A DNA stretch of 23,181 nt from Stygibacter sp964604155 (GTDB lineage: Bacteria > Cloacimonadota > Cloacimonadia > Cloacimonadales > TCS61): assembly GCA_964604155.1 (NCBI GenBank), contig CAZRXY010000141.1, positions 1 through 23,181 of the forward strand, given 5' to 3'. Positions 1-6,876 of this stretch are shown one piece after another (position 1 is the first letter of the stretch; every line of letters begins with the position of its first letter). Below the pieces are notes generated by a model. That model was not told where the DNA came from, did not search any database, and saw nothing but the letters and a program-made list of their open reading frames with translations. The position numbers and the translations under genes are program-made.

Positions 1-102
1 AACAAATAAATAATACAGAAACAATCTACCCTGATACAAATTTAAGGATTGTTGTAAAATTGGGGTCATCCTAATATCTTAGAGGTCAGGTGTTCTGAAT
101 TT

Positions 103-319
103 TTGGTATTATTAAATGACTCAAATTATGTAAGATAAAGATTGTTGTCAAAGTCAACCATTGCGAAGGTCTTTCGACCATTTGCAAGGTTTTGGATGAG
201 GGACCTTCTTCAATCTAAGTTACTTCGTGGATGTGCGTTAGCTCTCCGAGATGGTGACGACTAATTGTTTACTTGATCATTTTTTCCACTTTTCTATTTA
301 ATTTCGGGGGTATGCCAGT
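103..319. repeat. Dispersed intergenic repeat, copy A
   Basis: This stretch matches 8830-9044. By eye, the first ~120 bases (103-225) differ at about ten positions. The middle (about 226-290) is diverged apart from a shared ATGGTGACGAC block, and similarity returns at the right edge (TAATTTCGGG-G/A-GTATGCCAG). It contains the left arm TTGCGAAGGTCTTTCGACCA, but the complementary right arm seen in copy B has been lost here. There is no ORF in it. It looks like a small non-coding, MITE-like or regulatory repeat sitting upstream of a gene. The rest of 1-498, including 320-498, shows nothing recognisable: no gene and no tRNA. Confidence 0.75.
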
Positions 320-498
320 ATCTCGTTAAGGCTTGTCAGCGGGCAGGGAATCAGGAAATGGACGTCATTACTGGATCCACGGGTTCATCCCTGCATTTTG
401 GCATATGAGCCACGCACAACACAAGATTTCAGGATTTATGCCGGGATTGGGCGTAAATATTGCATAAAATCAAAAGAAAATAGCAGTACGGCAAAAAG

Positions 499-525
499 TT
501 AGCACTCTATTTTTTAGATTGACAA
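499..525 (+). promoter_or_regulatory. CIRCE operator 1 (HrcA binding site)
   Basis: A perfect left half TTAGCACTC (499-507) is followed by a 9-base spacer and GATTGACAA (517-525). The latter matches the canonical right half GAGTGCTAA at 6 of 9 positions. The spacing is exactly the canonical 9 bases. The diverged right half contains the -35-like TTGACA, so HrcA bound here would block RNA polymerase. It sits directly upstream of hrcA, the gene for the repressor of this element, which gives autoregulation. Confidence 0.85.
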
Positions 526-546
526 GTTTTCCTTATCTTATTATTT
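519..546 (+). promoter_or_regulatory. Probable sigma-70-type promoter of hrcA operon
   Basis: A perfect -35 hexamer TTGACA (519-524) is followed, 16-17 bases later, by an AT-rich -10 candidate (TTATTT 541-546, or TATTTG 542-547). The -10 match is weak. The promoter lies between the two CIRCE elements and overlaps the first, so transcription would start near 553, just before the second operator. Confidence 0.5.
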
Positions 547-556
547 GACGCATTAG

Positions 557-583
557 TTAGCAGGAGGATTAAATGAGTGCTAA
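557..583 (+). promoter_or_regulatory. CIRCE operator 2 (HrcA binding site)
   Basis: TTAGCAGGA (557-565) matches the left half TTAGCACTC at 6 of 9 positions. It is followed by exactly 9 bases and a perfect right half GAGTGCTAA (575-583). The degenerate part of the left half has become the Shine-Dalgarno AGGAGG (562-567). The element therefore spans the ribosome binding site and the first possible start codons, and could act on both DNA and the 5' end of the mRNA. Confidence 0.85.
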
Positions 584-614
584 TAAAAGGAATTGGTGCG
601 ATGAAGAAAAATGA
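573..614 (+). CDS. Possible 13-codon leader ORF overlapping the hrcA start
   Basis: An ATG at 573 stands 5 bases after the best ribosome binding site in the region (AGGAGG, 562-567). It opens a 13-codon frame (MSANKRNWCDEEK) that stops with TGA at 612-614, out of frame with hrcA and overlapping its ATG at 601. It may be fortuitous, because the same AGGAGG can serve the in-frame GTG at 577. If translated, it could couple or dampen hrcA translation. Only the position supports it. Confidence 0.2.
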   Translation: MSANKRNWCDEEK

Positions 615-1659
615 GTTCAGGCGTAGAGAGGTGTTGCAGTATCTGGTTGATGAGTACATCATCCATAAGGAGGCAGTATCTTCAAAACTGATCAGCAGCA
701 AGTATCTACCGGAATGTTCATCAGCGACGATTCGGATAGATTTAAATAAGCTGGAGAAGTGCAATTTGATTTACCAGCCTCACACTTCTGCTGGCAGGAT
801 ACCAACGATAAAGGGTTATCGTGAATATTTAGACATGATATTTTCGCAGGTAAGCAATCAGGAATATATAGAGAACGAGACATTGCGTGGTTTACTGGTT
901 CAGTATTATCGGGATACACCTATGGCATTGCATTATATCATGCAAGTATTGGCGAGGGAGACCGATCAATTATCCTTTGTTGCGGAGCCCCAGGTTTCAT
1001 ATGGTTATCTGGAGAAGCTTGATGTTTTTCATGTTTCACCGCGCAAGCTTCTATTTGTAGTCAGTCTGGATTCCGGTTTAGATAAAACGGTGATCTTACA
1101 GACAGAGCAGGAGATCAATCCTCGTCAGCTTAAGATAATAGTAAAACACATCAACGAGGAACTGGGTGGATTAAGGATCTACGATATTCAGAACAAGTAT
1201 CTTCGTGAAATCCAGAACAAGATAGGTCGAGAGAGTGCGATTTTCAAGAATTTTTTGCGTGGTCTGCATCATGCGCTCAGTCAGATATCAAGCTACTACA
1301 TACATTTTGACGGCAGCGTAAATTTTTTGGAACAGCCAGAATTTGACGATCGTCAGTCGATTTTAAATTTTTTAGGATTTATCCAGCGACAGGACAATCT
1401 AATAAACCTCATGAAGCGGCACGACAGGGAATCAGATTTTTCCATTTTGATGGGCGAGGAGCTTATCAGGCCGGAATTAACTGAATATGCCATGATATAT
1501 GCCCGTTATGAGATATATGGTGTTCCTGGTTATCTGGGCGTTATAGGTCCCATACGCATGGATTACCGCAAGAATATACTGCTGGTACGAAATTTTGCCA
1601 GAACTATAACAGAAACAACCAAAAAGGGAATGATGGTGAAGAAAGATGGAAGAAAATAA
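601..1659 (+). CDS. hrcA: Heat-inducible transcription repressor HrcA
   Basis: HrcA is the dimeric winged-helix repressor that binds CIRCE and is kept active by GroEL. From ATG 601 it is 352 residues, normal for the family. The N-terminal winged helix includes SSATIRIDLNKLE (about 40-52) and the highly conserved HTSAGRIPTIKGYREY (61-76). The C-terminal family motif GPIRMDYRK is present. The start is uncertain. ATG 601 aligns best with other HrcA proteins and has AAAAGGA (585-591) upstream. An in-frame GTG at 577 would add eight residues (MLIKGIGA) and lies 9 bases after AGGAGG. The gene heads the hrcA-grpE-dnaK-dnaJ operon and overlaps grpE by 14 bases. Two CIRCE operators upstream imply autoregulation. 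Confidence 0.97.
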   Translation: MKKNEFRRREVLQYLVDEYIIHKEAVSSKLISSKYLPECSSATIRIDLNKLEKCNLIYQPHTSAGRIPTIKGYREYLDMIFSQVSNQEYIENETLRGLLVQYYRDTPMALHYIMQVLARETDQLSFVAEPQVSYGYLEKLDVFHVSPRKLLFVVSLDSGLDKTVILQTEQEINPRQLKIIVKHINEELGGLRIYDIQNKYLREIQNKIGRESAIFKNFLRGLHHALSQISSYYIHFDGSVNFLEQPEFDDRQSILNFLGFIQRQDNLINLMKRHDRESDFSILMGEELIRPELTEYAMIYARYEIYGVPGYLGVIGPIRMDYRKNILLVRNFARTITETTKKGMMVKKDGRK

Positions 1660-2281
1660 GGAAAAGAAGCTTAAGCAGGATTTGGAAGAGCTTGAGGAGA
1701 TCAAGGCAGGGGAAGGAATCGAAATTGAGGAAGGCGATAAAATTTTAGATGAAGAAATTGAGATCGAGGAAGAGCCGGAAGATAAGTTACAGATTCTCGA
1801 GCGGGAAAAAGCTGAGTTTAAGGATAAATGGCTGCGTAGTGTAGCAGAATTTGAAAATTTTAGAAGAAGAAGCACCATAGAAAAGGTTAACTGGATAAAA
1901 AATGCTAATCAGCGACTGATATTGGAGCTTTGTGATGTGAGTGATAATTTTGAGCGTGCATTGGGAGCGGGAGAAAAGGCTGGTGAAATCAAGGATTTTT
2001 ATAAAGGCATTGCGATGATACATCAGCAATTGCTGAATATCCTCAAGCGAGAGGGCGTGGAAAAAATCTCCACAGACGGCAAGGAATTTGATCCTGAATT
2101 CCATGACGCACTGGCACACATACCCTCGCATTTGAAGGAAAATAAAATTGCAGCGACTATTCAGAATGGTTATCTGATGAACGGCAAGGTGATCCGAGCT
2201 GCCAGAGTGGCAGTATCAAATGGCGAGAAACCGGAAGAAACCGGAAAATCCGCTAAAGAAACAAAGAAGAAGAAAAAATAG
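1646..2281 (+). CDS. grpE: Nucleotide exchange factor GrpE
   Basis: GrpE is a cytoplasmic dimer that releases ADP from DnaK, resetting the chaperone cycle. It is 211 residues. The N-terminal ~55 residues are extremely acidic (runs of Glu/Asp), followed by the long helix with KDKWLRSVAEFENFRRRS, the typical GrpE coiled-coil segment. The C-terminal beta domain carries GYLMNGKVIRAARVAVS, the family signature that contacts DnaK. The tail is Lys-rich (KETKKKKK). The start ATG 1646 lies inside the hrcA 3' end with only a weak ribosome binding site, so translational coupling to hrcA is likely. dnaK follows after 15 bases. Confidence 0.97.
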   Translation: MEENKEKKLKQDLEELEEIKAGEGIEIEEGDKILDEEIEIEEEPEDKLQILEREKAEFKDKWLRSVAEFENFRRRSTIEKVNWIKNANQRLILELCDVSDNFERALGAGEKAGEIKDFYKGIAMIHQQLLNILKREGVEKISTDGKEFDPEFHDALAHIPSHLKENKIAATIQNGYLMNGKVIRAARVAVSNGEKPEETGKSAKETKKKKK

Positions 2282-2296
2282 AAACAGGAGGAAACG

Positions 2297-4258
2297 ATGG
2301 GAAAAATAATAGGAATAGACTTAGGAACCACTAATTCATGCGTCAGCGTAATGGAAGGTGGAAAAGCTAATGTGATCCAGAGCGTGGAAGGCTCTCGTAC
2401 TACTCCATCGGTAGTAGCTTTCGCCAAAGACGGAGAACGGTTAGTGGGTCAATTAGCAAAAAGGCAGGCAGTAACCAATCCCCGCAATACTATATCTTCA
2501 ATAAAGAGATTCATGGGAAGACAGATTGATGAAGTGCAATCAGAAATCTCTAATGTGAATTACGAAATACGGGCTGGAAAATTCAAGGAAGCAGTAGTGC
2601 ATATACCGGGTGAAAACAAGAATTATTCGCCTCAGGAGATTTCGGCAATGGTGCTGCGGAAAATGAAAGAAACTGCAGAATCACACCTGGGACAGGAGAT
2701 CACCGAGGCTGTTATCACCGTACCGGCATATTTCAATGATGCCCAAAGGCAGGCGACCAAAGATGCAGGTAAGATCGCAGGTCTGGATGTGAAAAGAATC
2801 ATCAATGAACCCACTGCAGCCGCTCTGGCTTACGGAATGAATTCTAAAAAGGAAGAGAAAGTAGCAGTTTATGACCTTGGTGGCGGTACTTTTGATATCT
2901 CTGTATTGGAAGTAGCGGAGGGTGTGGTGGAAGTGCTATCTACAAACGGAGACACACACCTTGGCGGTGACGATTTCGATAAGAAGGTGATGGATTGGAT
3001 TATGCAGAGCTTTAAACAGCAGGAAGGTATTGATCTTACTGGTGATGCTATGGCAATTCAGCGGATCAAAGAAGCAGCGGAGAAGGCAAAAATAGAACTT
3101 TCCGGCACCGGAAGCACTAATATAAATCTTCCATTCATTACCGCAGATGCTTCGGGTCCCAAACATCTAAATCTCGATTTAACCAAGGCAGAATTTAATC
3201 GGATGACTGCTGATCTGGTGGAACGCTCTATAGAGCCCTGCAGAAAGGCTCTCATTGATGCCCGTCTTAAGGTGAGTGACATTGATGAAATTCTGCTGGT
3301 TGGCGGTAGCACACGCATTCCAGCAGTTCAGGAAGCTGTAGAAAAATTCTTCAATAAGAAAGCTAATAAAAGCGTGAATCCTGACGAAGTTGTGGCAATT
3401 GGAGCAGCTATCCAGGGCGGCATACTTGGTGGTGATGAAAGCCTCAATGACGTTTTGTTGCTCGATGTAACCCCTCTTTCTTTGGGAATTGAAACACTTG
3501 GCGGGGTGATGACCAAGCTGATAGAAAGAAATACCACAATTCCTACCAATAAAAGCCAGGTATTCTCGACTGCTGCCGATAATCAGCCTGCTGTAAGTAT
3601 CCGTGTTTTGCAGGGAGAGCGTTCGATGGCAGAAGATAACCGGACACTTGGCAGATTTGATCTTACAGACATCCCTCCCGCTCCCCGCGGTGTTCCACAG
3701 ATAGAAGTCTCTTTTGATATAGATGCCAATGGTATTCTGCATGTTTCTGCCAAGGATAAGGGTACCGGTAAGCAGCAATCTATCCGTATCGAAAGAACGG
3801 GTTCACTCAATGAAGATGAAATTGATAGAATGGTTAAAGATGCCGAAGCACATGCAGAATCAGATAAGATAGAACGGGAAAAGATAACTGCCCGTAATGA
3901 ACTGGACAGTTTTATTTTCTCAGTTGAAAAAAGCTTAACCGAATATGGTGACAAAATTCCTGCGGACGAAAAAGCTAAGGTGGAGACTGCTGTAAAAGAA
4001 GCTAAAGAGAAAATGGAAAAAGCCGTCAGCAAGGAAGAATATGAAAGCATCAAGGATGAATTGGCAAAAAAAGCTCAGAAGATGAGCGAGATACTCTACG
4101 CTGATATGCAAAAGCAACAGGCTTCCTCAGAACAAACGGGCACTCAGGGAGCAGATTTTGATCCCAGCAAAATGGGTGGCTCTCAAAATACGCAACAGAA
4201 GCCGGAAGATAATGGCGCCGAAGACGCTGATTTTGAAGTGGTCGATGACGATAAATAA
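2297..4258 (+). CDS. dnaK: Molecular chaperone DnaK (Hsp70)
   Basis: DnaK is the ATP-dependent Hsp70 that binds exposed hydrophobic peptides, working with DnaJ and GrpE. It is 653 residues, a full-length size. The ATPase domain shows IGIDLGTTNSCVSV (5-18), NEPTAAALAYG (about 170-180), the phosphate-2 loop DLGGGTFDISV (193-203) and VGGSTRIPAVQ. The interdomain linker and substrate domain start at LLDVTPLSLGIETLGG. The lid is a charged helical region, followed by a Gln/Ser/Gly-rich tail ending in the conserved acidic EVVDDDK. A strong AGGAGG (2286-2291) lies 5 bases before ATG 2297, consistent with high expression. A hairpin separates it from dnaJ. Confidence 0.99.
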   Translation: MGKIIGIDLGTTNSCVSVMEGGKANVIQSVEGSRTTPSVVAFAKDGERLVGQLAKRQAVTNPRNTISSIKRFMGRQIDEVQSEISNVNYEIRAGKFKEAVVHIPGENKNYSPQEISAMVLRKMKETAESHLGQEITEAVITVPAYFNDAQRQATKDAGKIAGLDVKRIINEPTAAALAYGMNSKKEEKVAVYDLGGGTFDISVLEVAEGVVEVLSTNGDTHLGGDDFDKKVMDWIMQSFKQQEGIDLTGDAMAIQRIKEAAEKAKIELSGTGSTNINLPFITADASGPKHLNLDLTKAEFNRMTADLVERSIEPCRKALIDARLKVSDIDEILLVGGSTRIPAVQEAVEKFFNKKANKSVNPDEVVAIGAAIQGGILGGDESLNDVLLLDVTPLSLGIETLGGVMTKLIERNTTIPTNKSQVFSTAADNQPAVSIRVLQGERSMAEDNRTLGRFDLTDIPPAPRGVPQIEVSFDIDANGILHVSAKDKGTGKQQSIRIERTGSLNEDEIDRMVKDAEAHAESDKIEREKITARNELDSFIFSVEKSLTEYGDKIPADEKAKVETAVKEAKEKMEKAVSKEEYESIKDELAKKAQKMSEILYADMQKQQASSEQTGTQGADFDPSKMGGSQNTQQKPEDNGAEDADFEVVDDDK

Positions 4259-4267
4259 CTAATATCT

Positions 4268-4307
4268 AATGGTAATGCGTCTCCGTGGCGCATTACCATT
4301 TTCTTTT
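4268..4307 (+). terminator. Hairpin with T-rich tail between dnaK and dnaJ
   Basis: A perfect 12-bp stem AATGGTAATGCG (4268-4279) / CGCATTACCATT (4289-4300) with a 9-base loop is followed by TTCTTTT. It has the shape of an intrinsic terminator or attenuator. As dnaJ follows on the same strand 63 bases later with no obvious promoter of its own, partial termination is likely. That would lower dnaJ relative to dnaK. mRNA 3'-end protection after processing is an alternative role. Confidence 0.75.
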
Positions 4308-4369
4308 GAATCCTGTTGATCTTCATATTCGGGATATCAGCAGGATACATTAGAAGATAAGGAAAGATA

Positions 4370-5524
4370 ATGGAAAAAAGAGATTATTATGAAATTCTGG
4401 GAATAGAGAAAAATGCCGATGCCAGCGAGATAAAAAAGGCGTATCGTAAGCTGGCAATGAAATATCACCCTGATAAAAATCCGGACGATAAAGCGGCAGA
4501 AAAAAAGTTTAAGGAAGCTTCTGAGGCTTATGAAGTACTGAGTGACGCAGATAAGCGCAGCAAGTATGACAGCTATGGTCACGCCGGACTGGAAGGTGCC
4601 TTTGGCGGCGGGGGCTTTGATTGGGGTAATTTCTCTCATTTCAGTGATATAGAAGATATATTCGGGGGAGATGGCTTGGGGGGAATTTTCGAGAGACTTT
4701 TTGGCGGCGGAATGGGAAGAGGAACATCTCGGACACGGCGGAATAAAGGCGAGGACCTGCAGCTCTCACTTTCTCTCACACTGGAGGAAATCTCCAAAGG
4801 CGTGAAAAAAAAGCTTAAGATCAATATCAAAGACAGATGTGATGCCTGTAGAGGCACAGGTTCTGCAGATGGTAATACCACTACCTGTCCCCAATGCCAT
4901 GGCAGCGGTCAGGTGATGCAAACTACGCGCTCGTTATTTGGTCACATGCAAACTGTGGTGAGATGCCCCACCTGTAATGGTGAGGGAAATGTAATTGAAA
5001 ACAAATGTAAAACCTGTGGTGGCGAAGGTCGCGTTAGTCGAGTGAAAACCGTAGAAGTGGATATTCCACCTGGAGTAGCTGAAGGTCAGTATATAAGATT
5101 GAGAGGTACTGGCAATAAGGGAAAACATGGTGGCGAAAATGGTGATATTTTAGTCCATATCAAAGAAAAAGAGCATCCGGTCTTCGAGCGTGAGGAAAGC
5201 AACCTCAGAATTAATTACCCCATCGGCGTAGCCCAGGCTGTCCTGGGCTGCGAGATCAAAGTGCCTACTCTCACTACTAAGGTAAAGATGAAGGTTCCTC
5301 CCGGGACTCAATCCGGCAAGGTTTTCCGCATCCGAGGGCAGGGTCTCCCCTATTTAAATAGTGGCTATAATGGTGATATCTACGTCCAGATTATTGTAAT
5401 GGTGCCTACTAAGATCAGCAAAGAAGAAAGAACTCTCTACGAAAACCTGCTGGAACTTGATAAAAACACCAATTATGAGCCCAAAAAGAGTTTTTTTGCT
5501 AAATTTAAGCACCTTTTTGAATAA
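4370..5524 (+). CDS. dnaJ: Chaperone protein DnaJ (Hsp40)
   Basis: DnaJ delivers substrates to DnaK and stimulates its ATPase. It is 384 residues with the complete type I layout. The J domain (about 5-70) has HPD at 33-35. A Gly/Phe-rich region covers about 73-118. The zinc domain has four CxxCxGxG repeats: CDACRGTG (157-), CPQCHGSG (173-), CPTCNGEG (199-) and CKTCGGEG (213-). The C-terminal peptide-binding beta domains follow, with GTQSGKVFRIRGQGLP. AAGGAAAG (4359-4366) precedes ATG 4370. It belongs to the hrcA operon and is followed after 21 bases by rsmE. Confidence 0.99.
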   Translation: MEKRDYYEILGIEKNADASEIKKAYRKLAMKYHPDKNPDDKAAEKKFKEASEAYEVLSDADKRSKYDSYGHAGLEGAFGGGGFDWGNFSHFSDIEDIFGGDGLGGIFERLFGGGMGRGTSRTRRNKGEDLQLSLSLTLEEISKGVKKKLKINIKDRCDACRGTGSADGNTTTCPQCHGSGQVMQTTRSLFGHMQTVVRCPTCNGEGNVIENKCKTCGGEGRVSRVKTVEVDIPPGVAEGQYIRLRGTGNKGKHGGENGDILVHIKEKEHPVFEREESNLRINYPIGVAQAVLGCEIKVPTLTTKVKMKVPPGTQSGKVFRIRGQGLPYLNSGYNGDIYVQIIVMVPTKISKEERTLYENLLELDKNTNYEPKKSFFAKFKHLFE

Positions 5525-5545
5525 AACTTTTAGCTCTGGTTATCT

Positions 5546-6283
5546 ATGCCCTGTTATTACTTACCCGAGATAAAAAATAAAGGTGAATTCTTCACTATCC
5601 AGGGTGAAGAATTTCACCACCTTTGCCAGGTGCTTAGAATGAAAGAAAACCAGGAAATACTTCTCACCAGCGGAACTGGCGTGCTGGCTACCTGCCGGAT
5701 CGTGCAGATTGACCGCAAAAAGGCACAGATTAAGATCATCCAACGAGATATCTACAAACGTAGCGAGCCTCAAATGGCTCTGGCATTTGCACTCCTGAAA
5801 AATAAACACGATAACCTGATAATAGAAAAAGCTACCGAAATCGGCTGCTCAAGATTTTACCCTTTTGAAACCGAGAGAACCGTTCGCAGAGATTCCCGGA
5901 ATCTGATCCCCAGATTTCAAAAAATTGCCATCAGTGCCGTTAAACAATGCGATAATGCCTTTATCCCGCTTATAGCGGAATGTGAGAGCTTTGAAGATAT
6001 TTTTTCCACTATTATTGCCGATGGCTTCTTACCCGTAGTCGCTCTGGAAAATTGTAAAAATTTCTATCTGCCTGAAATCCAAAAATCTAACCCTCTTCAG
6101 GCTATTGCTCTTGTCATCGGACCCGAAGGCGGGTTTTCGGAAAATGAAATCACCTTTATGAAGGATAATAATATCCTCACTACTTCGCTTGGAAATCATA
6201 TACTAAGAGCAGAAACAGCCGCTATAGCAGCAATTGCACAACTTGCTGCCCTTAATCTGCAAAGAGATAATCACTACTATTAA
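5546..6283 (+). CDS. rsmE: 16S rRNA (uracil1498-N3)-methyltransferase RsmE
   Basis: RsmE is a SPOUT-class enzyme that methylates N3 of U1498 in 16S rRNA using S-adenosylmethionine. It is 245 residues, typical length. The N-terminal PUA-like part shows the family pattern EEFHHLCQVLRMK (21-33). The SPOUT knot shows KATEIG (95-100), GPEGGFSENE (192-201) and LGNHILRAETA (215-225), which form the cofactor site. Ribosome binding before ATG 5546 is weak, suggesting coupling to dnaJ 21 bases upstream. A dnaJ-rsmE (or dnaJ-prmA-rsmE) order is common, so this is the operon end. It is convergent with the next gene. Confidence 0.95.
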   Translation: MPCYYLPEIKNKGEFFTIQGEEFHHLCQVLRMKENQEILLTSGTGVLATCRIVQIDRKKAQIKIIQRDIYKRSEPQMALAFALLKNKHDNLIIEKATEIGCSRFYPFETERTVRRDSRNLIPRFQKIAISAVKQCDNAFIPLIAECESFEDIFSTIIADGFLPVVALENCKNFYLPEIQKSNPLQAIALVIGPEGGFSENEITFMKDNNILTTSLGNHILRAETAAIAAIAQLAALNLQRDNHYY

Positions 6284-6501
6284 TTATTTTTGAGACGGGT
6301 TTTCAGATTTGGTATTGCTTTAGTATTCGTGAAACTGTGATCTGCTTAGGCCATGCTATACAGAAGCTTTTTTAAACCTGTAAATGTGTTTTTATAGCTT
6401 CACGAAAAAATTGATTAATGATTAAATGTGTATGAAAAGAACTATATTATTAAATAGAAAGCAGTTATCTTTCCGAAATAACTGGCAATATTAGGTGTTA
6501 C

Positions 6502-6541
6502 GGTTCTTCAGAGCAATATGATACTATCACTCTGAAGAACC
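6502..6541. terminator. Long inverted repeat between convergent genes
   Basis: A perfect 12-bp inverted repeat GGTTCTTCAGAG (6502-6513) / CTCTGAAGAACC (6530-6541) encloses a 16-base loop. The right arm encodes the last four codons (G-S-S-E) of the minus-strand STAS gene, whose stop codon falls inside the loop. It lies where rsmE and the STAS gene converge. The T tract is short on the plus strand (TTTAAAA) and absent on the minus strand, so it is a non-classical candidate for a bidirectional terminator. The rest of 6284-6501 shows no gene. Confidence 0.5.
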
Positions 6542-6874
6542 TTTAAAACTGGATAATGCCTCATCAAGTGTCTCGAAAATATTGATTACTTTATGAGCCT
6601 GGGTCATTTTTAGTACCCGGGCGGTTTTGTTTTGTGGATTAGCAATGCAAAGATAGCCGTTTTTCATCTCCGTATGTTTATAAATTCTGATAATTGTCCC
6701 TAACCCGGTGCTATCCATAAATTGAAGATCTGAAAAATCCAATAAGAATTTTGAAGTTCTCAGAAAATACTCATCAAAAGCTTTCCTGAGTTCTTTGCTG
6801 TTAGAGGCATCAAGTTCTCCGCTAATTTTCACAATTCCGATCTCTTCCTGGAGGTTGAAAGTTATATTAAGCAT
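6527..6874 (-). CDS. STAS-domain anti-sigma factor antagonist (RsbV/SpoIIAA-like)
   Basis: This is a single STAS-domain protein of 115 residues, the usual size for anti-anti-sigma factors. In these systems the dephosphorylated STAS protein binds the anti-sigma kinase and frees its target, and phosphorylation of a conserved serine switches it off. Here the motif FMDSTGLGTI provides that serine (Ser55 counting from ATG 6874). The chosen start, ATG 6874, has AGGAG (6884-6880 on the minus strand) at 5-base spacing. An overlapping GTG at 6880 would add two residues. The gene follows the fused kinase gene directly, with start and stop codons adjacent or overlapping, so the two should be made together. 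The kinase domain in that gene is the likely partner. Confidence 0.93.
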   Translation of the reverse strand: MLNITFNLQEEIGIVKISGELDASNSKELRKAFDEYFLRTSKFLLDFSDLQFMDSTGLGTIIRIYKHTEMKNGYLCIANPQNKTARVLKMTQAHKVINIFETLDEALSSFKGSSE

Positions 6875-6876
6875 AA

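Noticed and set aside
1..498. tRNA, riboswitch or CRISPR in the leading gap
   Set aside because: No cloverleaf, known aptamer core or regularly spaced repeats could be made out; only the dispersed repeat is supported.
499..583. A single CIRCE element split by a 67-base spacer
   Set aside because: Each perfect half has a 6-of-9 partner at the canonical 9-base spacing, so two tandem operators explain the sequence better.
1477..1878. Minus-strand frames rich in Ser/Phe/Leu opposite hrcA-grpE, dnaK and the atp genes
   Set aside because: They are antisense shadows of strongly conserved genes, with no ribosome binding sites or domain signatures.
6326..6406. Hairpin TTCGTGAA / TTCACGAA downstream of rsmE
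   Set aside because: Only 8 bp of stem with a loop of about 60 bases; likely chance in AT-rich DNA.
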